The notes under the pieces: generated by a model | What the model was told of the DNA's origin: nothing | The model's database searches: none | The model's input: only the letters and a program-made list of their open reading frames with translations | From: Erysipelotrichaceae bacterium | GTDB lineage: Bacteria; Bacillota_I; Bacilli_A; Erysipelotrichales; Erysipelotrichaceae | DNA: 64,000 bases | Direction: 5' to 3' | Assembly: GCA_017442805.1 (NCBI GenBank) | Contig: JAFRZA010000002.1 | Coordinates: 1-64,000 of the forward strand | Part shown: positions 8,641-16,040 of the stretch, in pieces | How the letters are laid out: every line of letters starts with the position of its first letter | Position numbering within the stretch: the stretch's first letter is position 1 | Translations under genes and position numbers: made by a program

Positions 8641-8663
8641 AAGAAAAAAGCCCTTGCGGACTT
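8641..8663 (-). terminator. Terminator of tRNA-Trp
   Basis: On the minus strand AGTCC-gcaa-GGGCT followed by TTTTTTCTTT; short stem but a strong T-run, directly after the tRNA. Confidence 0.7.
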
Positions 8664-8673
8664 CATTCATCGA

Positions 8674-8747
8674 TGGCAGGGGTGGCAGGAATTGAACCCG
8701 CGTCAGCGGTTTTGGAGACCGCTGTACTACCATTGTACGACACCCCT
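8674..8747 (-). tRNA. tRNA-Trp (CCA anticodon)
   Basis: A full cloverleaf reads on the minus strand. Acceptor AGGGGTG pairs with CACCCCT, the anticodon stem AGCGGT/ACCGCT encloses CTCCAAA (anticodon CCA), and the T-arm has GGTTCAATTCC. Discriminator G and the 3' CCA are encoded. 74 nt. It decodes UGG. Confidence 0.96.
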
Positions 8748-8795
8748 ACGGCCCTATCATCATAGCACAGTATGAAAACCGATACAAGCAGAAAA

Positions 8796-8804
8796 TGTTA
8801 TAAT
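8796..8804 (+). promoter_or_regulatory. Extended -10 promoter
   Basis: TGTTATAAT at 8796-8804 followed by GGGAGGTG and the ATG at 8823; no recognisable -35. Confidence 0.5.
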
Positions 8805-8822
8805 GGCAGGGAGGTGAAGAAC

Positions 8823-9161
8823 ATGGATGAACTGATGGCATACCTGAGAAAATTCAACGACGAGCGGGACTGGCACAAGTTCCATACCCCCGCCAATCTG
8901 GCCAAATCGATCGTGCTGGAAGCCAACGAACTGCTGGAACATTTCCAGTTTTCCGACGAAGTCTTTGACCGCGAGCGGGTCTGCGAAGAGCTGGCTGACG
9001 TCATGACCTACTGCCTGGACATGTGCCAGGCGCTGGACGCTGATCCCATTGAGATCATCCGGGCCAAGATGAAGAAGAACGAGGAGAAATACCCGGCGGA
9101 TCAGTGCCGGGGCTCATCGAAGAAATATACGGCTTACCTGAAGGACGGAAAGACACATTAA
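8823..9161 (+). CDS. MazG-like nucleotide pyrophosphohydrolase
   Basis: A 112-residue all-alpha NTP pyrophosphohydrolase of the MazG/RS21-C6 type, which hydrolyses (d)NTPs to monophosphates and pyrophosphate as a house-cleaning enzyme. The fold signature is NLAKSIVLEANELLEHFQF, supplying the first acidic pair, and EELADVMTYCLDMC, supplying the second acidic cluster that binds Mg2+. The N-terminal FNDERDWHKFHTPANLA is typical of the single-domain bacterial family. The start at 8823 is chosen for its GGGAGGTG site; a longer in-frame start at 8772 would overlap the promoter. Single gene with its own terminator. Confidence 0.9.
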   Translation: MDELMAYLRKFNDERDWHKFHTPANLAKSIVLEANELLEHFQFSDEVFDRERVCEELADVMTYCLDMCQALDADPIEIIRAKMKKNEEKYPADQCRGSSKKYTAYLKDGKTH

Positions 9162-9186
9162 AGACTGCCTTGCGGCAGTCTTTCTT
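9161..9186. terminator. Bidirectional terminator
   Basis: AAGACTGCC-ttgc-GGCAGTCTT with TTCTTAATT on the plus strand; the stop codon of the upstream gene forms part of the stem. It also lies at the end of the convergent gene. Confidence 0.85.
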
Positions 9187-9823
9187 AATTCTCGGGGGTG
9201 TACTGGCCTTCCTCGAAGGGCTGGCCCTTGTACTGGAAGGTAATGCCGTCGTTGGCGTTGTAGCCGACGATCCGGCTGGGATACTGGGCCAGTGAACTGT
9301 CGAAGTTCAGCGTGTAGTAGCACTTGGTGTTCTTGACCTTTTCATAGGGCAGCAGTTCCATCTCAATGGCCACTTCGTCGTTTTCCCCTCTGACGAAGGT
9401 CACGACCACTCTGACGGTGTTCTCGTCAGATGTGGAGCCGAAGAGGTAGCACATGTGCTCATCATCGCTGGTCACGCCGTAGGAGATGGTGTTGACCGGG
9501 ATGTAGTAGGAACTGGTCGGCTTGCAGAAGTAGTTGGCCAGGTAATCCGGCCACTTGCAGTAGAGGGTGCCGACATGGGATTCCAGACCGACGCCGTTGT
9601 TGCTCTTGGCGAAGTACAGCAGGGTGTGCTTGTCGCTGCCGATCTTCTCCTTGTAGATGACGCGGTAGAAACGCGCGCCGTCATTTCTTTCCATGTTGTC
9701 AAGATAGCCGATCGGGTATTTATATAAGTAGTTATAGGCGAATGACATGACGCCGACATAGCACAGCATAAATGCCAGAACTATCAGCAGCGCTGTTAAC
9801 CAGGTTTTTTTCTTTTTCTTCAT
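9185..9823 (-). CDS. Unassigned membrane-anchored protein
   Basis: 212 residues, family not recognised. MKKKKK is followed by one hydrophobic helix (about residues 8-30, TALLIVLAFMLCYVGVMSF), then an exposed domain rich in aromatic residues and beta-strand-like stretches (TLLYFAKSNNGVGLESH, DEHMCYLFGSTSDENTVRVVVTF). The domain has three cysteines after the membrane segment. The positive N-terminus predicts the bulk outside the cell. The start has GGAGGG six bases upstream. It stands alone between convergent and divergent neighbours, so context gives no function. Confidence 0.7.
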   Translation of the reverse strand: MKKKKKTWLTALLIVLAFMLCYVGVMSFAYNYLYKYPIGYLDNMERNDGARFYRVIYKEKIGSDKHTLLYFAKSNNGVGLESHVGTLYCKWPDYLANYFCKPTSSYYIPVNTISYGVTSDDEHMCYLFGSTSDENTVRVVVTFVRGENDEVAIEMELLPYEKVKNTKCYYTLNFDSSLAQYPSRIVGYNANDGITFQYKGQPFEEGQYTPEN

Positions 9824-9941
9824 CAGTATCCCTCCAGATACTCATTCATTATATACTTCCTGACGGTTCATTTCAACACGGACGGCCAATTTGCCTGCCG
9901 TCACAGGGGCATGTTTGTCAGCCAAAGCAGGGGTTTCGTTG

Positions 9942-9947
9942 TATAAT
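9942..9947 (+). promoter_or_regulatory. -10 box before the small helical protein
   Basis: TGTATAAT with TG directly adjoining; TTGTCA at 9915-9920 is too far (21 bases) to be a convincing -35. Confidence 0.45.
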
Positions 9948-9965
9948 AACACTGAGGTGAATAAG

Positions 9966-10319
9966 ATGATCATTCCCAAGGAATTTGAAGGACTGCAGGA
10001 TCTCGAAGCCATGCTGCTGACCAGCATGCTGGGCACCTTTGAGGCGCTCAAGGAAGACCTCATCTCCATCCAGCAGGCCGAAAGCTACTGGCTCAGCGAC
10101 TTCACGGCCGAACTGTTCGAGGAAATGAAACTCTCCAGGGAGATCGTCGCCCTGATCCAGGAAGGCGTTCAGCTCAAGGAACTTCAGCAGTTTACCAGCC
10201 TTTATTACGAAAAACTCGACAGCCTGATCAGCTCATCCAAGCAGCTGATCGCCCGTTACTATACCGAATATGACGACGTCGACCGCAATGAGATCGAAAT
10301 AAAGTCGGCACTTAATTAG
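9966..10319 (+). CDS. Small helical protein of unknown function
   Basis: A 117-residue acidic protein, predicted almost wholly helical (LQDLEAMLLTSMLGTFEALKE, ELFEEMKLSREIVALIQEG, LKELQQFTSLYYEKLDSL). No signal peptide, no membrane segment and no catalytic motif. I do not recognise a family. TGAGGTGA nine bases before ATG 9966 fixes the start, and a TATAAT at 9942-9947 gives a short leader. It lies 16 bases before the dipeptidase gene, so the two are probably cotranscribed, but nothing in the sequence links their functions. Confidence 0.7.
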   Translation: MIIPKEFEGLQDLEAMLLTSMLGTFEALKEDLISIQQAESYWLSDFTAELFEEMKLSREIVALIQEGVQLKELQQFTSLYYEKLDSLISSSKQLIARYYTEYDDVDRNEIEIKSALN

Positions 10320-10335
10320 AAAGAGGATTTTAGAT

Positions 10336-11661
10336 ATGAAAAAGGAAGACATTCTGCCCTACAAGGAAGATATCATCAGAGACCTGGGCATGCTGGTAAG
10401 CTACCCCAGCGTCTACGCTGAAGACGCGCCTCCTTTCGGACAGGCCAACATCGACTGCCTGAACGCTGCCCTGAAGCTGGCGGAAGGCTACGGCTTCAAG
10501 ACCGTCAATCTGGACAATTACTGCGGCTACGTGGAAATGGGACAGGGCGATGAGATCGTCGGCATTCTGGCCCATCTGGACGTCGTTCCGGTTTCCGAAA
10601 ACTGGACGAGCGATCCGTTTGTCCTGAGACAGGAAGGCGACATGCTCTACGGACGGGGCACCTCCGACGACAAGGGCGCCGGAGTCTGCGCGCTGACCGC
10701 TCTGAGGATGCTGAAGGATAGAGAACCGCAGTTCAGAAAGCGCGTCAGGCTGATCTGGGGCTGCAATGAGGAAAGCGGTTCAAGAGGCGTGGAACACTAC
10801 GTCGAACAGGAAGGCTACGTCGACTGCGGCTTTACTCCCGACGGCGAATTCCCCCTGGTCTTCGGCGAGAAGGGCATGGTCTTCGCCACGCTGCGGGCGC
10901 CCAGCGAAAAGATCCTGGCCATCGAGGCCAGCAGCGCCCACAACATCGTTCCGGCCAAGTGCACCGTAACCCTGAAGCCGAACTGCTATGACCCCAGGCG
11001 GCTGGCTGACTACCTTAATGAACATGAGATCAGCTTTGAGCTGAAGGATGACGTGCTGACCGTCAACGGCGCCGCCGCTCACGCTTCCCTGCCGGAGAAG
11101 GGCGTCAACGCTCTCTCCTACGCCATGGAGGCCCTCCATTACGCCGGCATTGACGACGAGTTCGTCAACGTCTACCACGATCTGGTCGGTCTGGACTACA
11201 ACGGCAAAAACGCCTCGGTCGGTTTTGAGGACGAATACGGCAAGCTCACCATGAATCTGGGCGTAGCCGAGAAAAAGGACGGCGACGTCTGCGCCAGCAT
11301 CGACATCCGCTTCCCGGTCACCATGAAGAAGGAAGACATCATCAGGCCGCTGGAAGAAGCCGGACAGGGCTACATCATCGAAACGGAAGGCGTTGACCCG
11401 CTGTTCTTCCCGCTGGACCACCCGATGATCAAGGCTCTGATGAAGGCCTACGTCGACGTCACCGGCGACACCGAGAGCCAGCCGATGGCCATCGGAGGCG
11501 GCACCTACGCCAAGGACATGCACGGCATCGTCGCCTTCGGCTGTGACGACGGCAAGCATAACTACCGCATTCATGACGACGACGAGTTCGTCACCGTCGA
11601 TTCCCTGCTGATGCAGACGGCCTGTTACTATCAGGCCATCCTGAACCTGCTGGAGATCTGA
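10336..11661 (+). CDS. M20 dipeptidase, PepV/Sapep type
   Basis: A 441-residue metallopeptidase of the M20 PepV/Sapep group, which cleaves dipeptides in the cytoplasm with two bound metal ions (often Mn2+ or Zn2+). Metal ligands are visible: H80 and D82 in ILAHLDVVP, the bridging aspartate in YGRGTSDDKGAG, the catalytic and ligand glutamates in GCNEESGSRG, an aspartate in FTPDGEFP, and the late histidine in DDGKHNYRIHDDDE. The lid domain lies between about residues 180 and 330 (INGAAAHASLPEKG). An AGAGGATTTTAG ribosome site precedes the ATG. A terminator follows about 110 bases downstream. Confidence 0.94.
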   Translation: MKKEDILPYKEDIIRDLGMLVSYPSVYAEDAPPFGQANIDCLNAALKLAEGYGFKTVNLDNYCGYVEMGQGDEIVGILAHLDVVPVSENWTSDPFVLRQEGDMLYGRGTSDDKGAGVCALTALRMLKDREPQFRKRVRLIWGCNEESGSRGVEHYVEQEGYVDCGFTPDGEFPLVFGEKGMVFATLRAPSEKILAIEASSAHNIVPAKCTVTLKPNCYDPRRLADYLNEHEISFELKDDVLTVNGAAAHASLPEKGVNALSYAMEALHYAGIDDEFVNVYHDLVGLDYNGKNASVGFEDEYGKLTMNLGVAEKKDGDVCASIDIRFPVTMKKEDIIRPLEEAGQGYIIETEGVDPLFFPLDHPMIKALMKAYVDVTGDTESQPMAIGGGTYAKDMHGIVAFGCDDGKHNYRIHDDDEFVTVDSLLMQTACYYQAILNLLEI

Positions 11662-11775
11662 TCCAGTTCAACGGCATCAGACAGCAGGCATTCTCCAAAT
11701 ACGGTATCTGTCTGATCATCATGCTGGCTGCTCTTCCGGCAGTCAGACTGCTCAGGCGCCGCTGATCAGATGAAA

Positions 11776-11806
11776 AGAACCGTCTCAGTGATGAGGCGGT
11801 TTTTTC
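11776..11806 (+). terminator. Terminator after dipeptidase
   Basis: GAACCGTCTCA-gtga-TGAGGCGGTTTTTT; one mismatch, strong T-run. Confidence 0.85.
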
Positions 11807-11809
11807 CTT

Positions 11810-12739
11810 TTACTTCAGAATGTTCTCAATGCCCGGGTAGGCTTTGGGAATGGTGATCTTGCGCTGCTTGCCCTTGTAGTCATCATAGGTGCACAGGTAG
11901 GCATCGCCGGTCTCCTCGAACATCTTCAGGTTATCAAGTTTCATCTGCATGGCCCGGTTGGTGGAAGAGATGCGGTAGACGCTGCCGTCCTTGACCATGT
12001 AGGCGCTGTTGGCAGCTCCGACAAAAGGCGAGATCCTGATCGTGCCGATGATCAGGAAGGCGAGGGCACCGATGACTGCCAGAATGAACAGGATGACTGC
12101 CCAGGGTTCGTCAGATATCAGCATCGGAACCATGCCGCCGACGGTCAGGGCAAAGTAGGCAATCAGAACGCCGATGAAGGTTCCGGTCTTGGCGACCTTG
12201 TTTTCCTTCGCCATTTCCCGGCTGTAGGAATAAAGCTGGGTATCAGCGTCAAAGGTCGTTGACATCTGTTCAACGTGAGCTTCCGCTTCCTCGATGTTGC
12301 CGTTCAGCCGCTTTCCCGCCAGGCAGGAAGTTATCAGCTGGAACAGGATCAGTCCTTCGAAGAGGAGGTTGAGCCACAGGGAAGAACTGAAGTTGACCAG
12401 ATACCATAAGATGACCAGTACGACGGCATCGACGATAAACAGCGCCGTGCCGATGAACAGCCATCTGACGTCCTTCTTGGAAAGAAACCAGCACAGGAAA
12501 TAAAGCACGATCGGAATGATGACCAGAACGGTAACGGTGATGACCGGACTGATGCCGGCGCGGGTTTCCAGATCACCGACGAAAAGCAGGCTGAACTGCG
12601 GGATCGCCGCCGCGTAAAGCAGCTGATAACCGGCGTCCAGAGCCTCCAGAACGCAGTTGACGGCCGTGAAGATGCCGACCATTAACAGCGTCGAGCGTCC
12701 GGCCTTGTATTTATTAAGATCATAGAATTGACTGTCCAT
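11810..12739 (-). CDS. Polytopic membrane protein, unknown
   Basis: 309 residues with about seven hydrophobic segments grouped in two blocks (residues 15-130 and 185-245), separated by a hydrophilic loop (NIEEAEAHVEQMSTTFDADTQ). The C-terminal 65 residues are soluble and beta-rich (DGSVYRISSTNRAMQMKLDN, YLCTYDDYKGKQRKI). No transporter or enzyme motif is recognised. AAGGGGG precedes the ATG at 12739 and ATATAAT lies further upstream, so it has its own promoter. The convergent dipeptidase terminator also closes it. Confidence 0.72.
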   Translation of the reverse strand: MDSQFYDLNKYKAGRSTLLMVGIFTAVNCVLEALDAGYQLLYAAAIPQFSLLFVGDLETRAGISPVITVTVLVIIPIVLYFLCWFLSKKDVRWLFIGTALFIVDAVVLVILWYLVNFSSSLWLNLLFEGLILFQLITSCLAGKRLNGNIEEAEAHVEQMSTTFDADTQLYSYSREMAKENKVAKTGTFIGVLIAYFALTVGGMVPMLISDEPWAVILFILAVIGALAFLIIGTIRISPFVGAANSAYMVKDGSVYRISSTNRAMQMKLDNLKMFEETGDAYLCTYDDYKGKQRKITIPKAYPGIENILK

Positions 12740-12814
12740 AGAAAATCCCCCTTATATGTTATTATATATCATTTGCCGGCTGTCAGACCAGGAATGATCA
12801 TTACTGACCTATGT

Positions 12815-12847
12815 AAAAGCGGACCGGCTGATCAGCGGTCCGCTTCC
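12815..12847 (-). terminator. Terminator of XRE regulator gene
   Basis: AAGCGGACC/GGTCCGCTT stem with TTTTAC on the minus strand. Confidence 0.8.
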
Positions 12848-12856
12848 TTCCCGTTT

Positions 12857-13732
12857 TCAAGCCGCCTGCAGTCTTGAGGTCAGGCAGCAGTAATCAAGGT
12901 CGTAGCTGACTCCTTTCTCAATCGTCTTCTGTCCGCTCAGCTTTTCCTTGAGGCTTTCTCTTGTGTACCTCCTCCAGAACAGCGATTCCCGTTTCTGATT
13001 CAGGAAGACCTCGCAGAGGATGGCGCCGTCTTCTTCGCAATAACTGAGTCTGATGACGTTCTGCCGGCGGCCCCGATATTCCAGCAGCCAGTTCTGAGCG
13101 TTCAGGTATGCCGTGCTCTGGCGCTGCGGCTTACCGTTATAGCCCCAGTCCTTCAGGAAATCCTTATCTTTCAGGGTCCTGAAGACCCTGACTCCGTCCT
13201 CATGGACGCTTTCGCCCAGAAACATGATCCCCTCTTCACTGCCGGAAACATAGCGGCTGTACTTTCCCGTCAGCGTCAGATTCTCATCATATTCCTTTAC
13301 CTCAATCTCCACGCCTTCAAGGCCGTGGATCCTGACCTTCTCAAGCGTTTCGATGTGATAGCTGTAGTCCTTCAGATAGCCGTCCTTTACCGGATCATAG
13401 ATGGCCCAGCTTACCTCGGCGCCGGGCTTGAGGGCGATGAACCAGTTGGGCAGCTCCTCATAGATCACCCTTTCCTCGTGTTCGGAAACATAGGTAAGCT
13501 TGAGATCGCCCAGTGATTTCGGCAGCCGGTCGACCTCAAAGCCGTTCAGCAGCTCATCGGTGGAGACTTCCAGGACGTCGGCGATCTTCTTTACCATCAG
13601 GATGTTGGGATAATTGAGACCTGCCTCCCAGCTGTAGATGGTCTGGCGGGATACCCCGATGCCATAGGCCAGTTCATCCTGCGACAGGCCTTTTCTCTTT
13701 CTCATCAATGTCAGATTCTTTTCAAACTGCAT
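12857..13732 (-). CDS. XRE-family regulator with large C-terminal domain
   Basis: 291 residues. The first 65 form a lambda-Cro-type HTH: LTLMRKRKGLSQDELAYGIG, then VSRQTIYSWEAGLNYPN as recognition helix, and ADVLEVSTDELL. The remaining about 220 residues are unrecognised, beta-rich and soluble (ELPNWFIALKPGAEVSWAIYD, EEDGAILCEVFLNQKRES) and probably sense a ligand or mediate contacts. GGGAGG lies eight bases before the ATG. The target is unknown. The upstream intergenic DNA holds a tRNA and no obvious palindromic operator, so autoregulation cannot be argued. Confidence 0.85.
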   Translation of the reverse strand: MQFEKNLTLMRKRKGLSQDELAYGIGVSRQTIYSWEAGLNYPNILMVKKIADVLEVSTDELLNGFEVDRLPKSLGDLKLTYVSEHEERVIYEELPNWFIALKPGAEVSWAIYDPVKDGYLKDYSYHIETLEKVRIHGLEGVEIEVKEYDENLTLTGKYSRYVSGSEEGIMFLGESVHEDGVRVFRTLKDKDFLKDWGYNGKPQRQSTAYLNAQNWLLEYRGRRQNVIRLSYCEEDGAILCEVFLNQKRESLFWRRYTRESLKEKLSGQKTIEKGVSYDLDYCCLTSRLQAA

Positions 13733-13856
13733 GTTGTTTTCCTCCCTTACACCATCATTCTACGGAACCGGGCGGTCATAATCGACCAATCAGACATTAC
13801 TGTTTCTGTAAGATTTTTCTTACATTTTCATGATAATGCATCTCAGCAGCCGCGTA

Positions 13857-13890
13857 AAGAAAAAGAACTGACAGATCGTCAGTCCTCTTT
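13857..13890 (-). terminator. Terminator of tRNA-Glu
   Basis: Minus-strand GGACTGAC-gatct-GTCAGTTC followed by TTTTTCTTT. Confidence 0.85.
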
Positions 13891-13897
13891 GTCTTCA

Positions 13898-13974
13898 TGG
13901 TAGCCTGTACGGGGTTCGAACCCGTGAATGCCGCCTTGAGAGGGCGGTGTGTTGAACCACTTCACCAACAGGCC
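13898..13974 (-). tRNA. tRNA-Glu (CTC anticodon)
   Basis: Minus-strand cloverleaf: acceptor GGCCTGT with ACAGGCT (G1 opposite U72, a wobble closing pair), anticodon stem CCGCC/GGCGG enclosing CTCTCAA (anticodon CTC), T-arm ACGGGTTCGAACCCCGT, and encoded CCA. 77 nt. The overall sequence closely resembles Bacillus tRNA-Glu. It reads GAG, so a TTC isoacceptor must lie elsewhere. Confidence 0.93.
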
Positions 13975-14021
13975 ATGCGCGATTATTATAGCACATTGTC
14001 AGCGGTTGTAAACAGGTTATT

Positions 14022-14723
14022 TCAGTTTTCCCGCTTCAGAATCTCTTCGCCCTTGTGATAATAGGAAACATCGTCAAAGGCGTCAAGGAAGAACCCATCT
14101 TCCTGATGGCGGATGATGGTCACCGAACAGTTGCGGATCAGCGTCTGCACCGTCTTTTCGGGAAACAGGTATTCGATCACGTCGGCACTGGCGCAGCTGC
14201 TGCTGACCAAAAGCACGTTTCCGCCTTCAGGATGCTCTTCGACGATCCGGTTAAGACCTCTTAGCATCCTTCTGGCCACCTCATCGCAGTGTTCCGCCTC
14301 GCCGTCAGGGTCATTGCAGGCCATCTGTTCAAACAGCTGGGTACAGGTCAGGTGGTCGTAAAGCTCTTCGATCCGGCTCATGTCCAGATCAAACTGTCTG
14401 AGCAGCGGCTCATACATGATCTGATAGGGACCGGCTTCATAGGAGCCGTAGTACATCTCCCGGAAGTCGGGATCACTGACGCGCGGCGCTTCCCCGTTGC
14501 CGGAAGACTGCAGGATGACTTCAGCGGTCTCCATCTGGCGGATCAGATCACCGCTGTAGCATCCGCTGAAAGCCACGCCTTTCAGACCGGTGCCGGTGCA
14601 CTGGGCCTGATAGACGCCTTTTTCGGTAAGGTGGGAGTCCGACCAGCCCTGGACGATCTGGCGGATGTTGCTGACGGTTTCGCCGTGGCGGATCAGATAG
14701 ATGAATAATGGCTGTTTGTTCAT
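14022..14723 (-). CDS. Histidine phosphatase family protein
   Basis: About 233 residues, a phosphoglycerate-mutase-fold phosphatase. The phosphohistidine motif is YLIRHGETVSN near the N-terminus, followed by GWSDSHLTEKGVYQA; YSGDLIRQMETAE supplies the second arginine, FREMYYGSYEAGP the acidic residue region, and VLLVSSSCASADVIEYLF stands where the second catalytic histidine (usually SHG) is expected but reads SSSC. Loss of that histidine may weaken catalysis; the substrate is unknown. I chose ATG 14723, which has TGAGGAA upstream; the ATG at 14738 only overlaps the preceding stop. It follows the methyltransferase gene at once, so both are probably one operon. Confidence 0.85.
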   Translation of the reverse strand: MNKQPLFIYLIRHGETVSNIRQIVQGWSDSHLTEKGVYQAQCTGTGLKGVAFSGCYSGDLIRQMETAEVILQSSGNGEAPRVSDPDFREMYYGSYEAGPYQIMYEPLLRQFDLDMSRIEELYDHLTCTQLFEQMACNDPDGEAEHCDEVARRMLRGLNRIVEEHPEGGNVLLVSSSCASADVIEYLFPEKTVQTLIRNCSVTIIRHQEDGFFLDAFDDVSYYHKGEEILKREN

Positions 14724-14734
14724 GCGGTTTTTCC

Positions 14735-15937
14735 TCATACGATCTGCAGGATGTAGAACTTGAGATAGGCGGTCTCGGGGACGTTGAGCAGGATCGGATG
14801 GTCCTTGCTCTGCTGAGAGAATGATACCTGCTTCAGTTCGATGTTCATTTCCTCAGCCGCTTCCCTGAGCATCTTCTCAAAGAGCTGCTGGTTCATGAAA
14901 TGCGAACAGGAACAGCTTACCAGATAGCCGCCCTTGCCCAGTTTCTTAATGGCCTGCTTGTTGATGTTCTTATAGCCGTTAAAGGCGTTGTTGACGGTCT
15001 CCCGGCTCTTGGTGAAGGCGGGAGGGTCAAGAATGATGATGTCGTAGTCCTTCTTATTGATCTTCTCCAGATAGTCAAAGACATCGTCGACCGCAAACTC
15101 AATGTTCACACCGTTGAGCTCGGCGTTGCGTCTGGCCATGTCGATGGCGCCCTGGGAAATGTCCACGGCCGTGACTCTGGCGGCCCCGCCCAGGGCGGCG
15201 TTTAAGGCGAAGGAACCGGTATGGGTGAAGCAGTCCAACACTTTCTTGCCTTTGGCCAGCTGCTGAACCAGCAATCGGTTAAAGCGCTGGTCCAGGAAGA
15301 AGCCGGTCTTCTGACCGTCGATGTAGTCGACCAGATACCTGACGCCGTTTTCACTGATCAGTACTTCCCTGTCTTCAAAGCCTTCCCGGCGGTACCAGTA
15401 TTCCTTGTACTCTTCCAGGCCTTCCAGCCTGCGGATGGCTACGTCATTGCGCTGGTAGATGGCGTCGATGATGATGCCCTGTTCTTCAAATACTTCCCGC
15501 AATGACCGGCAGATGTCATCCTTGATCCTCTCCATGCCGTAGCTGACGATCTGGGTCACCAGGACATGATGATACTTGTCGACCGTCAGTCCCGGCAGTC
15601 CGTCGGATTCGCCGAAGATGACCCGGCAGCTGTCGGTGTCATCCAGGACGTCCCGGCGGTATTTCCAGGCGTATTCGATCCGGCGCTTGAAGAACTGCGA
15701 GTCGATCTGGTCGGAAGCGTTGCGGCAGAAGATGCGTACCCGGATGCGGGAATTGTCGGAGATGAAGCCGGAGCCCAGGTACTTGCCCTTGCGGGAGATG
15801 ACATCGACGACGTCGCCGTTTTCATGCTCGCCGGAGATCTCCAGCACTTCCCCGTCATAAAGCCAGGGGTGGCTTTCCAGAAATCTGGCCCCCTTGTCGG
15901 TTACGGTAAGCTGCGGGTATGCTCTGGTGATCTTCAT
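14735..15937 (-). CDS. Class I SAM-dependent 23S rRNA methyltransferase, RlmI-like
   Basis: About 400 residues: a PUA domain (KGARFLESHPWLYDGEV, GSGFISDNSRIRVRIF), an RlmI-type middle domain (FFKRRIEYAWKYR, RVIFGESDGLPGLTVD), and a Rossmann methyltransferase. The cofactor motif is VLDCFTHTGSFALNAALGGA, and DIIILDPPAFTKSR is the NPPY-like catalytic loop of m5C enzymes; SCSCSHFM supplies cysteines. The family methylates 23S rRNA cytosine; the exact site is not decided here. The ATG at 15937 has an AAGGCGGAAG site. A longer in-frame start at 15991 would place a TATAAT promoter inside the gene. Confidence 0.92.
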   Translation of the reverse strand: MKITRAYPQLTVTDKGARFLESHPWLYDGEVLEISGEHENGDVVDVISRKGKYLGSGFISDNSRIRVRIFCRNASDQIDSQFFKRRIEYAWKYRRDVLDDTDSCRVIFGESDGLPGLTVDKYHHVLVTQIVSYGMERIKDDICRSLREVFEEQGIIIDAIYQRNDVAIRRLEGLEEYKEYWYRREGFEDREVLISENGVRYLVDYIDGQKTGFFLDQRFNRLLVQQLAKGKKVLDCFTHTGSFALNAALGGAARVTAVDISQGAIDMARRNAELNGVNIEFAVDDVFDYLEKINKKDYDIIILDPPAFTKSRETVNNAFNGYKNINKQAIKKLGKGGYLVSCSCSHFMNQQLFEKMLREAAEEMNIELKQVSFSQQSKDHPILLNVPETAYLKFYILQIV

Positions 15938-16009
15938 CTTTTCTTCCGCCTTTTCTGCCTTAATTATAAACCATGCCTGCTGCTTTTTCATCTTCCCGTG
16001 CCCGAAAGA

Positions 16010-16034
16010 AAATGCCCGTTGCCGGGCATTTTTT
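16010..16034 (-). terminator. htpG terminator
   Basis: AAATGCCCG-ttgc-CGGGCATTT, perfect stem; T-runs on both sides. Confidence 0.85.
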
Positions 16035-16040
16035 GCCTCT

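Noticed and set aside
11662..11765. A coding-like stretch after the dipeptidase that reads SKYGICLIIMLAALPAVRLL in one frame and ends RRR-stop
   Set aside because: It has no ATG, GTG or TTG start with a ribosome site in frame before the hydrophobic part; at most a worn remnant of a small membrane protein.
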